From: Burkholderia lata
GTDB taxonomy: Bacteria; Pseudomonadota; Gammaproteobacteria; Burkholderiales; Burkholderiaceae
DNA: 64,000 bases
Assembly: GCF_000012945.1 (NCBI RefSeq)
Contig: NC_007510.1
Coordinates: 992,001 to 1,056,000 of the forward strand
Direction of reading: 5' to 3'
Shown: positions 47,405 through 54,043 of the stretch, piece after piece
Layout: each line of letters starts with the position of its first letter
How positions within the stretch are numbered: position 1 is the first letter of the stretch
Translations under genes and position numbers: made by a program
The notes under the pieces: generated by a model
The model's database searches: none
Seen by the model: only the letters and a program-made list of their open reading frames with translations
Told to the model about the DNA's origin: nothing

Positions 47405-47481
47405 TGGCGCGGCTGGCAGGATTCGAACCCACGACCCCTTGGTTCGTAGCCAAGTACTCTATCCAACTGAGCTACAGCCGC
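47405..47481 (-). tRNA. tRNA-Arg(ACG), copy 1
   Basis: A 77-nt tRNA with encoded CCA, acceptor GCGGCTG/CAGCCGC, anticodon stem CTTGG/CCAAG with loop CTACGAA (anticodon ACG, read as ICG). Identical to the two copies upstream on the same strand. Confidence 0.95.
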
Positions 47482-47541
47482 ACGCAAAACGGTACTGCTT
47501 AACTGACGGAACCTTCTGCGATGGGAAGGCACCCAAAAAAG

Positions 47542-47618
47542 TGGCGCGGCTGGCAGGATTCGAACCCACGACCCCTTGGTTCGTAGCCAAGTACTCTATC
47601 CAACTGAGCTACAGCCGC
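47542..47618 (-). tRNA. tRNA-Arg(ACG), copy 2
   Basis: Identical in sequence to copy 1 (same acceptor, anticodon ACG, CCA). It is separated from copy 1 by 60 nt, with no obvious terminator between them. Confidence 0.95.
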
Positions 47619-47650
47619 ACGCAAAACAAAACTTCTACTGCTTCGAACTG

Positions 47651-47682
47651 AAAGGGCCTTCGGTTCGGAAGGCCCTCGAAAA
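47651..47682 (-). terminator. Hairpin downstream of tRNA-Arg copy 3
   Basis: AAAGGGCCTTC and GGAAGGCCCT-type arms around a short loop. The T-run on the minus strand is short, so it may be a partial terminator or processing site within the cluster. Confidence 0.45.
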
Positions 47683-47685
47683 AAG

Positions 47686-47762
47686 TGGCGCGGCTGGCAG
47701 GATTCGAACCCACGACCCCTTGGTTCGTAGCCAAGTACTCTATCCAACTGAGCTACAGCCGC
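47686..47762 (-). tRNA. tRNA-Arg(ACG), copy 3
   Basis: Identical to copies 1 and 2. It is the first transcribed of the three. The gap to copy 2 is 67 nt and holds a hairpin. Confidence 0.95.
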
Positions 47763-47890
47763 ACGCAGAAGCGGAAGTATAGCAGGGTTGTATAAAAAGG
47801 GAAGCCTTAATCGCAAATTAGGTGCATGGCCTTGCCGGGGCGCCCTTCGTGTACCCTTGGAGCATCAGTCATCCATGTTGAACCCGCATC

Positions 47891-48454
47891 ATGAACAAGG
47901 CGTTTGTCAAAGAGTCGGACGGCGACGACGACGATCTGGACCAGGCCCAGCCGGCGATTCCGGCGGGCTCGAAGAACTACATCACACCGGCTGGTCACAA
48001 GCGGCTGAGGGACGAACTGCTGAACCTGATCGACGTCGAGCGTCCCGAGGTCGTGCGGCTCGTGTCCTGGGCCGCGTCGAACGGCGACCGGTCGGAGAAC
48101 GGCGACTATATCTACGGCAAGCGGCGGCTTCGCGAGATCGATCGCCGCATCCGCTTCCTGACGAAGCGGCTCGATCTGGCCGAAGTCGTCGATGCGAGCC
48201 GGCAGGAGAACGTCGACCAGGTGTTTTTCGGTGCAACGGTCGATTACGAAACGCCGGACGGCGAGGATCACACGATCACGATCGTCGGGATCGACGAGGT
48301 CGATCTCGATCACGGTTGTGTCAGCTGGATTTCGCCGGTCGCGCGGGCGCTGATCAAGGCGAAGATCGGCGATACCGTCATGCTGATGACGCCGGCCGGC
48401 CCGCAGCCGATCGACGTGCTCGACGTCCGTTACCCGGCGTCGGGCAACGCCTGA
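47891..48454 (+). CDS. greB: Transcription elongation factor GreB
   Basis: A 187-residue factor that reactivates backtracked RNA polymerase by stimulating transcript cleavage. An acidic N-terminal tail (ESDGDDDD) precedes the coiled-coil domain starting ITPAGHKRLRDELLNL. The tip acidic residues and the GDRSENGDYIYGKRRLREID segment are GreB hallmarks, and the FKBP-like C-terminal domain follows. The length, with the N-terminal extension, is typical of beta-proteobacterial GreB. It is a single gene. Confidence 0.93.
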   Translation: MNKAFVKESDGDDDDLDQAQPAIPAGSKNYITPAGHKRLRDELLNLIDVERPEVVRLVSWAASNGDRSENGDYIYGKRRLREIDRRIRFLTKRLDLAEVVDASRQENVDQVFFGATVDYETPDGEDHTITIVGIDEVDLDHGCVSWISPVARALIKAKIGDTVMLMTPAGPQPIDVLDVRYPASGNA

Positions 48455-48483
48455 GCGGCGCTCGACGCAGCCCGGCAAAGAAA

Positions 48484-48510
48484 AAGCGCCCCGATGGGGC
48501 GCTTCGTCTT
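48484..48510. terminator. Bidirectional rho-independent terminator
   Basis: AAGCGCCCC-GAT-GGGGCGCTT, with AAAGAAAA on one side and TCGTCTT on the other. The minus-strand T-run is stronger, so it mainly ends the porin transcript. Confidence 0.8.
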
Positions 48511-48537
48511 CCGGCGTGCAGCCGATGTGCCTGTTGT

Positions 48538-49683
48538 TCAGAAGCGGTGGCGCATGCCGGCCGTGACCGCGATCTGCTTGTTGGTCGATGACGCGGCGCC
48601 CAGCCCGTTGATGTTGGCGCCGAGATCGAGGCCGTCGTTGTTGACCTTCTGGAATTCGCCCTGCAGGTAGACGTCGGTGCGCTTCGACAGCGCATAGTCG
48701 GCTTGCAGGTTGAACTGGTGCCAGGTCGGCTTGTCGCCGGCCAGGCGGCCCTGCGTGTACGTGTAGGAGCCGGCGAGCGACAGCGCCGGCGTCAGCGCGT
48801 AGCGTCCGTTGAGTTCGTAGTTGCTGAAGCGCGCGGTTCCGCCGAGGCCCGTGATGCCGCCGGACACACCGGACTGCGACGCGCTGATCGCGCGGATGCC
48901 GGTCAGGCGCGTCTGGGTGAACACGAAGCCGACCGTGGCCGGGCCGAACCCGTAATTCAGGCCGGCGCCCCAGGTGCGCTGCACGCGCGACGCGAAGGTC
49001 CAGTCGCCGGTCACGGCTCCCGGATCGGACGCGGCCTGCGCGAGCGCGTTCACGTCGCTGTTCAACTGCAAGTAGGCCGCGGCGAAGTTGAAGCCGAGGT
49101 AGCTGTACGACACGCCGCCGCTATAGGCGCGGTTGTTCGCGAAAGCCGTCGAGTTCGAGAACCCGTACAACGCACCGAACTTGAGGCCGCCGTAGTTCGC
49201 GCTCTGATACTTGACCGAGTTGTTGATCCGGAACGAATTGTTCAGGTTGTCGTTGTCGAACGGGTGGGCAAACTGCGTGCCGCCGTACTGGGTACCCGTC
49301 AGCGACAGCGGCCCGAGGTAGTCGACGACGCTGTCGTACTGCCGGCCCAGCGTCAGCGAACCGTAGCTGTCATGGGCGAGGCCGACAAACGCTTGCCGGC
49401 CGAATTCGCGGCCGTTCTGCTTCAGCGCGCCGTTATTGATGCCGAAACCATTTTCCAGCGTGAAGATCGCTTTCAGGCCGCCGCCGAGATCTTCGGTGCC
49501 GCGCAAGCCCCAGCGGCTGCCGTTGACCGAACCGCTCGTTTCCTGCCAGGCGCTATGGCCGCCCTGATTGTTCGTGTAGGTGATGCCTGCGTCGATCAGG
49601 CCATAGAGCGTCACACTGCTTTGGGCGTGAGCTGCCGTAACGAATACTCCCGACAACGCGGCGACGATCAGGGTTTTTTTCAT
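48538..49683 (-). CDS. Gram-negative porin (Opc/OmpC-like)
   Basis: A 381-residue trimeric general porin of the beta-proteobacterial type. A signal peptide (cleavage after AAHA, about residue 20) precedes the mature start QSSVTLYGLIDAGITY, typical of Burkholderia porins. It has alternating beta strands, LGRQYDSVVDYL in the early barrel and the terminal aromatic VTAGMRHRF required for Bam assembly. A single gene, very likely highly expressed, ending at a strong terminator. Confidence 0.94.
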   Translation of the reverse strand: MKKTLIVAALSGVFVTAAHAQSSVTLYGLIDAGITYTNNQGGHSAWQETSGSVNGSRWGLRGTEDLGGGLKAIFTLENGFGINNGALKQNGREFGRQAFVGLAHDSYGSLTLGRQYDSVVDYLGPLSLTGTQYGGTQFAHPFDNDNLNNSFRINNSVKYQSANYGGLKFGALYGFSNSTAFANNRAYSGGVSYSYLGFNFAAAYLQLNSDVNALAQAASDPGAVTGDWTFASRVQRTWGAGLNYGFGPATVGFVFTQTRLTGIRAISASQSGVSGGITGLGGTARFSNYELNGRYALTPALSLAGSYTYTQGRLAGDKPTWHQFNLQADYALSKRTDVYLQGEFQKVNNDGLDLGANINGLGAASSTNKQIAVTAGMRHRF

Positions 49684-50078
49684 GGATCTGTCTCCAAACA
49701 GGATGATGTCGATCGAACCTGCTGCGGACTGGCATGTTTTGCTTGACGCTGCGGCCGGTCCGGCAGAGCGGCGGTGCGCTTATCAAAAAGCCATCTGCAG
49801 TGTACGGAGGGCGTGGAGCGGGGGAGGGATGCGCTTTAAGCAATAATATATTTTGGAATCCGCAAAGATAGGTAATGTGGCGCAAACGATTACCCATCAA
49901 GGGTTTGCCGCGGTGCAGCGAAGAAAAATGGCGATCAGGACTCCGTAGCGGGCGTTGCGCGATCGCGACAGGCAGTCAGCGGCAGGCGGGGATGGTCGTA
50001 ATCCGATTATTGACACATCGGCAATAGAGGTTTGTGTGGAGCATGGCTAATGAAAGGTTGTTCTCTCGCTATACTGCG
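49684..50078. other. Intergenic region upstream of the porin and the candidate sRNA
   Basis: This 395-nt stretch contains AT-rich DNA near 49840-49880, where the porin promoter probably lies, although no clean -35/-10 pair is seen. A TTGACA occurs at 50010-50015 on the plus strand but has no matching -10 at normal distance. No gene is recognised. Confidence 0.5.
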
Positions 50079-50166
50079 ATCTCTGCTTTCCGAAGCAGAC
50101 TTTTTCGTTGACGGAAAAGATCTCCAAACCTTTGTCGGCGCGACTTCCCAGTCGCGCTTTTTTTTT
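50070..50166 (+). ncRNA. Candidate small regulatory RNA with three stem-loops
   Basis: A TATACT -10 element (50070-50075) precedes a structured stretch without a reading frame. Three stem-loops follow in order: TCTGCTT-TCCG-AAGCAGA, CTTTTTC-GTTGAC-GGAAAAG (one G-T pair), and the terminator GCGCGACT-TCCC-AGTCGCGC with nine T residues (50138-50166). The predicted transcript is about 85-88 nt. The first and third loops (TCCG, TCCC) and the linker TCTCCAAACC are C-rich and could pair with Shine-Dalgarno sequences. No good -35 is seen, so an activator may be needed. Not identified with any named RNA. Confidence 0.6.
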
Positions 50167-50184
50167 GCCTCGTCGGTCCGCGCG

Positions 50185-50457
50185 CTATTGCGCGAACGAG
50201 CGCCGCTTGCGCTTGGCCGCAGGCGCGGCCTCCTTGGCTTCGTTGGGCGGTGGCGTGTATGTCCAGTCTTCCATCACGTAGTGACGGGCATCGAGCGGCG
50301 ATGAGAGCAGGTTCTGCCAGTGATCGCCGTGCCAGGTCGTATCGAATTCGGTGTCGCACGGCGCTTCACGCGAGGACGCGGACTCGGCAAGGGCGCGGGA
50401 CTTGCGGCGTACGCGTCCGAGCCGGCTCGCGAAGCGCTTGATTCCGTCCAGCCACAT
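50185..50457 (-). CDS. Hypothetical protein, 90 residues
   Basis: A small soluble basic protein starting MWLDGIKRFASRLGRVRRKS and ending AAKRKRRSFAQ, with a central tryptophan/histidine patch (TTWHGDHWQNLLSS). The ATG at 50457 is preceded by AAGGAGAAGG, a strong Shine-Dalgarno. I do not recognise the family. Its stop lies about 18 nt from the convergent candidate sRNA terminator. Confidence 0.6.
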   Translation of the reverse strand: MWLDGIKRFASRLGRVRRKSRALAESASSREAPCDTEFDTTWHGDHWQNLLSSPLDARHYVMEDWTYTPPPNEAKEAAPAAKRKRRSFAQ

Positions 50458-50704
50458 GACCTTCTCCTTCCTTCCGACGTTAGGTGAGCATCGCAATGTC
50501 CCCGGATTTCCGCAACCCGGAAAAAACCCGAGGATTTTACCGACCCGATTTGTCCCCGGTAGGAATTTCATGGATGAAAATATCGGGACTCTGATCCCGG
50601 TAATATTGACAGGTTTTTGATGCGAATCAATTAATTAAATGCGGCGGTGTACCGATTCCAATGGCATTAGCTCTTTTTTGATAAAACGATCGTCAAAAAT
50701 TTCC

Positions 50705-50734
50705 TTGACGCACCCGGATTGTCCAATTTATAAA
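50705..50734 (+). promoter_or_regulatory. Promoter of the cold-shock gene
   Basis: TTGACG (50705-50710), then TTATAA at 17 nt or TATAAA at 18 nt (50728-50734). It predicts a 5' leader of about 110 nt, as expected for a cold-shock gene. Confidence 0.65.
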
Positions 50735-50785
50735 GTCAGCACTCCGTCCTCGGGCGGCGTGCTGGTGCGGGTGCTGGCGCAATGT

Positions 50786-50826
50786 TTCGGGATTTCGGGA
50801 AACGGCTATAAAAATAGCTTTTTTGA
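50786..50826 (+). promoter_or_regulatory. Structured 5' leader of the cold-shock gene
   Basis: Two weak stems lie in the leader: GTTTC...GAAAC around a GGGATTTCGG loop, and GGCTAT-AAAA-ATAGCT followed by T6 (ending about 50826). The second looks like a weak terminator and could melt or form with temperature. This is inference. Confidence 0.4.
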
Positions 50827-50850
50827 TCTAATCGAGTGGGGAACGAAGAC

Positions 50851-51054
50851 ATGGATACCGGTATCGTGAAATGGTTTAACGATGCTAAAGGTTTTGGTTT
50901 TATTACGTCGGACAATGGTGGTGAAGATTTGTTTGCACACTTTTCCGAAATCAAGATGGACGGCTTCAAGACGCTGAAGGAAAACCAGCGTGTTTCGTTC
51001 GACGTGAAAGTCGGGCCGAAAGGCAAGCAGGCAGCGAATATCCAGGCGGTCTGA
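50851..51054 (+). CDS. Cold-shock domain protein (CspA family)
   Basis: A 67-residue RNA-chaperone beta barrel. RNP1-type KGFGFITSD (about residues 12-20) and RNP2-type DLFAHFSEI (about 25-33) are present. The start at 50851 ([10 protein letters not shown]) is the family start; five extra upstream codons are in frame but not conserved. It has its own promoter, a long leader and a strong terminator. Confidence 0.95.
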   Translation: MDTGIVKWFNDAKGFGFITSDNGGEDLFAHFSEIKMDGFKTLKENQRVSFDVKVGPKGKQAANIQAV

Positions 51055-51081
51055 CGCGCCACGCATTGCCGATCACGTCCG

Positions 51082-51111
51082 GCCCCCGCATGGCGGGGGC
51101 TTTTCGTTTTT
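51082..51111 (+). terminator. Rho-independent terminator of the cold-shock gene
   Basis: GCCCCCGC-ATG-GCGGGGGC followed by TTTTCGTTTTT, 27 nt after the stop. Confidence 0.9.
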
Positions 51112-51195
51112 CGGGGACGAAGCATCCCGGTTCGGGCTGGCCGCGAACGGGGATGCCGGTGCATACTCACGGAAGCACCGTTTCCCAGTCTTTTC

Positions 51196-52332
51196 ATGTC
51201 TGATTTCCCCCGTCCGTCCGATCCCGCCAGCGAACAGCCGCTCGTCTTCGTCGACCTTGAAACCACTGGCGGCTCGCCCGCCGAACACCGCATCACCGAA
51301 ATCGGCGTCGTCGAAATCGGCCCGCTCGGCGTATCGACGTGGACGACGCTCGTCAATCCGGGGCAGCCGATTCCGCCGTTCATCCAGCAACTGACGGGTA
51401 TTTCGGACGAGATGGTGCGCGATGCGCCGTCGTTTGCGTCGCTGGCGCCGGCGTTGTTCGAGCGGCTCGACGGCAAGCTTTTCGTCGCGCACAACGCGAG
51501 CTTCGACCGCGGCTTCCTGCGGGCCGAATTCGAGCGCGCCGGCTTCGCGTTCAATCCCGATGTGCTGTGTACGGTGCGGCTGTCGCGCGCGCTGTTCCCG
51601 CGTGAAACGCGGCACGGGCTCGACGCGTTGATCGAGCGGCACGGCCTCGTGCCGGCTGCGCGCCACCGGGCGCTGGCGGATGCCGACCTGCTATTGCAGT
51701 TCTGGCGCCTGTTGCACGACATCGTGCCGCTCGAGCGGCTGCGCGACCAGATCGCGCGCACGACGCGCCACTTCCGTCTGGGCGGCGACCTGACTGAAGC
51801 CTGGCTCGATACCGCGCCGGCCGGGTGCGGCGCGTACGCGCTGTTCGGGGAGGAGGACGCGCCGCTGTATGTCGGTCGCAGCGTGCGGGTGCGGCAACGG
51901 CTGCGTGCGTTGCTGACGGGGGAGCGCCGTTCGTCGAAGGAAATGCGGCTTGCGCAGCAGGTAAGGCGGGTCGAATGGCGCGAGACCGGTAACGAGCTGG
52001 GGGCGATGCTCGCCGAAGCGCAATGGATCGCCCGGCTGCGACCGTCGTACAACCGGCGTCCCGTGGCCGACGCCCGTGCCGGCGTTGCGCCCTGGCCGTT
52101 CGAAGGCGCTGTCGCGTTCGAGGCGAGCGGCGAGCGCCGCCTGTTTCATGTGATCGATGGCTGGCGCTATCTCGGTGCGGCGGAATCGCTCGACGCGGCC
52201 GCGCGGCTCGCGGCCGACGGGACGGACGGTGCGTTCGAACCCTTCACCCACCGCCTGCTGCAGACGCACCTCGCGCGCGGTCTGCAACTCATTCCGCTCG
52301 CCGCGCTCACGCCTGAGGGGCAGGCGGGCTAA
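51196..52332 (+). CDS. DEDDh exonuclease fused to a GIY-YIG (UvrC/Cho-like) domain
   Basis: A 378-residue two-domain nuclease. Residues about 15-175 are a DnaQ/Pol III epsilon-like 3'-5' exonuclease, with FVDLETTGG (Asp20, Glu22), HNASFD (99-104) and the RHRALADAD block (His157, Asp162). Residues about 205-300 resemble the GIY-YIG nuclease of UvrC/Cho, with degenerate GAY and YVG in place of GIY and YIG, then an arginine-rich helix and LAEAQWIARLRPSYNRRP. The combination is known as an epsilon-UvrC-like fusion, for example in actinobacteria and beta-proteobacteria. A role in DNA repair is likely. Confidence 0.85.
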   Translation: MSDFPRPSDPASEQPLVFVDLETTGGSPAEHRITEIGVVEIGPLGVSTWTTLVNPGQPIPPFIQQLTGISDEMVRDAPSFASLAPALFERLDGKLFVAHNASFDRGFLRAEFERAGFAFNPDVLCTVRLSRALFPRETRHGLDALIERHGLVPAARHRALADADLLLQFWRLLHDIVPLERLRDQIARTTRHFRLGGDLTEAWLDTAPAGCGAYALFGEEDAPLYVGRSVRVRQRLRALLTGERRSSKEMRLAQQVRRVEWRETGNELGAMLAEAQWIARLRPSYNRRPVADARAGVAPWPFEGAVAFEASGERRLFHVIDGWRYLGAAESLDAAARLAADGTDGAFEPFTHRLLQTHLARGLQLIPLAALTPEGQAG

Positions 52333-52366
52333 TCAGGCGCGGTCGCGCGACCCGCGCCCGTTGTCG

Positions 52367-52960
52367 TCAGCCGATCGCGCTTGCGCCGCCGGCCGAGCAG
52401 ACGTGCGACAGCGCGGTGTCGAGTGCCTGCGTTTGCGTGGAGTCGTAGCGCGTGAGCGTCTTCCAGTTGGCGATGCTGCGCGCGAGCCGCGCCTGGCAAT
52501 CAGGCGCATCGCGCAGCGGTGCAACCTGCGCGAGCCCCGCGAGCATTTTCTGCGTCAGCCGGTCGAGCGCCGGGCGCGTGCTGGTCGCGAGATCGGGCGG
52601 CGTGCCTTCCGGCGGCCGCGTCGCGCGCCAGGTCGCGAACAGCGCGTTCTGCACATCCTTGCTCGCGGTGATCTGATCCTCGAAGAACGTCCGTGCGAAC
52701 GCGGGATCGACGCCGGCCTGTGCCGCGCGCTTCTCGACCGATACGAGCAGCTCCGCTTCGCGCGGCCGGTCCTCGATTGCCTTGTGATTCGCCCATTTCC
52801 AGCGAGCGACCGGTTCGGCAAGCGCGAGGCGCTGCGACGCGAGCGCGACGATGTTGGTGAGGGCGGTGTCGTCGCCGTCTGCATTGGCGATGCGCGGGGA
52901 CGAAAAGAGGGCGACGCCGAGCGCGGCGACAGCGAGGCTGGCACGAATGGCTTGCTTCAT
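52367..52960 (-). CDS. Secreted chorismate mutase (AroQ gamma class)
   Basis: A 197-residue periplasmic protein. A signal peptide covers about residues 1-27 (cleavage near ANA-DG). The helical domain follows the secreted AroQ pattern, with catalytic-type positions in LALAEPVARWKWANHKAIED and in EKRAAQAGVDPAFARTFFEDQ. A disulfide is possible between two cysteines in the C-terminal half. The enzyme converts chorismate to prephenate outside the cytoplasm; its purpose there is unclear in the family. It is a single gene. Confidence 0.85.
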   Translation of the reverse strand: MKQAIRASLAVAALGVALFSSPRIANADGDDTALTNIVALASQRLALAEPVARWKWANHKAIEDRPREAELLVSVEKRAAQAGVDPAFARTFFEDQITASKDVQNALFATWRATRPPEGTPPDLATSTRPALDRLTQKMLAGLAQVAPLRDAPDCQARLARSIANWKTLTRYDSTQTQALDTALSHVCSAGGASAIG

Positions 52961-53183
52961 CGGAACGATCAGGAGAGCCGGGCGGGCCGGAGGTGGAAAA
53001 CCAGAAGGATAGACGAAGACAGTCGCGCGGCGTAGCGCTGCGACCGGAGAATCAGCAGGCGAGCTGATCCGGCACCGTCAGGCTGTTGCGGCCCGGGTGC
53101 GAGGCGAATTGCGCGCGATGCGCAGAGATGAACCGCACGATAGCGATGATCGACACGTGGCGGTTACAGAACCGAACAGGCGT

Positions 53184-53330
53184 TCACTTCGGCGAGTACA
53201 GCTTGTGCTGCTCGTCGAAGAATGCCCGCACGTGGTCGGGCAATTCGGCGAGGAATTCCACGCCGACGGGTTCCGGATCCGGGCTCATCACTTGCTCCGG
53301 CGGTGGCATGCGAGTTGGTCTTTCGTCCAT
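53184..53330 (-). CDS. Small hypothetical protein, 48 residues
   Basis: An acidic peptide starting MDERPTRMPPPEQVMSPDPE and ending DEQHKLYSPK, with no membrane segment. The ATG at 53330 has GGAG eight nt upstream, and an additional ATG lies two codons earlier (53336). The frame reopens for 43 codons after the TGA. I do not recognise the family. Host-like codon use and the Shine-Dalgarno are the only support. Confidence 0.4.
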   Translation of the reverse strand: MDERPTRMPPPEQVMSPDPEPVGVEFLAELPDHVRAFFDEQHKLYSPK

Positions 53331-53494
53331 GGTCATTTCTCCAGCAGGTTCGATGATTATCAACCTCGCGCTTGGATTTATGCCAGTGGCGAATCGTTAG
53401 ATTTTGTCTCTGTTGTATTAACGGCACATGCCCTCTGACGCGCGTTCCGATGCCGACTCTTGCCTCGTGCGGAATCGGCAACAATCGGGCCGCT

Positions 53495-53503
53495 TGTTAT
53501 ACT
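53495..53503 (+). promoter_or_regulatory. Extended -10 promoter of the DUF2946/TonB operon
   Basis: TGT-TATACT (TG at 53495-53496, TATACT at 53498-53503), an extended -10 element with no good -35. It would start transcription about 20 nt before the first ATG. Confidence 0.45.
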
Positions 53504-53527
53504 TGCGCGCACTTTTTCTGGACCGCA

Positions 53528-53917
53528 ATGAAACGAACGACGCGATGGATCGGCCTCGTATGGCTGGCGCTGGTACTGAACGTACTGTCGCCCGTCATCG
53601 GCTATGCGCGTCTTGCGTCGAGCGGCTCCGGCGAGCTCACGCTCGAGTTGTGCAGTGCAGCGGGCGCCCGCCAGGTCGTGCTCGCGCAGGCGGGCGGCGA
53701 ACACGATACGTCGTCGTTCGACCATGCCGGCGTGTCGCACTGCGTGTACTGTCCCGGCTTCGCGGCGAACGTGGCGCTCGGGTCGAGCCAGCCCCCGCTG
53801 CCGGGCTTCGTGCGGACGTTCGCCTATCGCGCGGCCCCGCCGGCCATTCCCGAATTGCCCCGCAAGGGCATCCGTCTCGCGCAGCCTCGCGCCCCGCCTG
53901 AAAACGCTCCGATCTGA
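53528..53917 (+). CDS. DUF2946 family envelope protein
   Basis: A 129-residue protein with an N-terminal signal or membrane anchor (about residues 6-26, RWIGLVWLALVLNVLSPVIG). The periplasmic part contains the family pattern of cysteines and histidines: LCSAAG, then HDTSSFDHAGVSHCVYCPGF. DUF2946 proteins commonly lie next to TonB-dependent receptors and copper genes, and the His/Cys motif could bind metal. It is 126 nt upstream of the receptor gene and probably in the same operon. Confidence 0.78.
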   Translation: MKRTTRWIGLVWLALVLNVLSPVIGYARLASSGSGELTLELCSAAGARQVVLAQAGGEHDTSSFDHAGVSHCVYCPGFAANVALGSSQPPLPGFVRTFAYRAAPPAIPELPRKGIRLAQPRAPPENAPI

Positions 53918-54043
53918 TTGATGTCGTCCGCGCGCCCCGGTGGCGCGCGTGCCGTCCGCGGCCGGGCCGCGTGCCGCGCCGTCCGTGCGCGGCGCGTGCG
54001 CTCGTGTCCGGCGGCGTCCGATCACGTTTTCAGGAATTCACTC

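Larger units (their letters stand above)
50458..50850. other. Intergenic region holding the cold-shock promoter and leader
   Basis: A 393-nt region, clearly AT-richer than the surroundings between about 50580 and 50740. It holds the csp promoter and its ~110-nt leader, listed separately. No coding frame is supported. Confidence 0.6.

Noticed and set aside
44560..47532. 990-codon minus-strand frame opposite spoT
   Set aside because: Antisense shadow of spoT and rpoZ; it also runs into a tRNA gene and has no recognisable motifs.
47405..47762. Three direct repeats with 60-67 nt spacers, CRISPR-like at first sight
   Set aside because: Each repeat folds as a full 77-nt tRNA-Arg with CCA; no Cas genes and repeats are far longer than CRISPR repeats.
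50010..50038. TTGACA as the -35 of the candidate sRNA promoter
   Set aside because: The -10 at the proper distance (TGTGTG) is poor and the better TATACT lies 55 nt further, so the two do not form one promoter.
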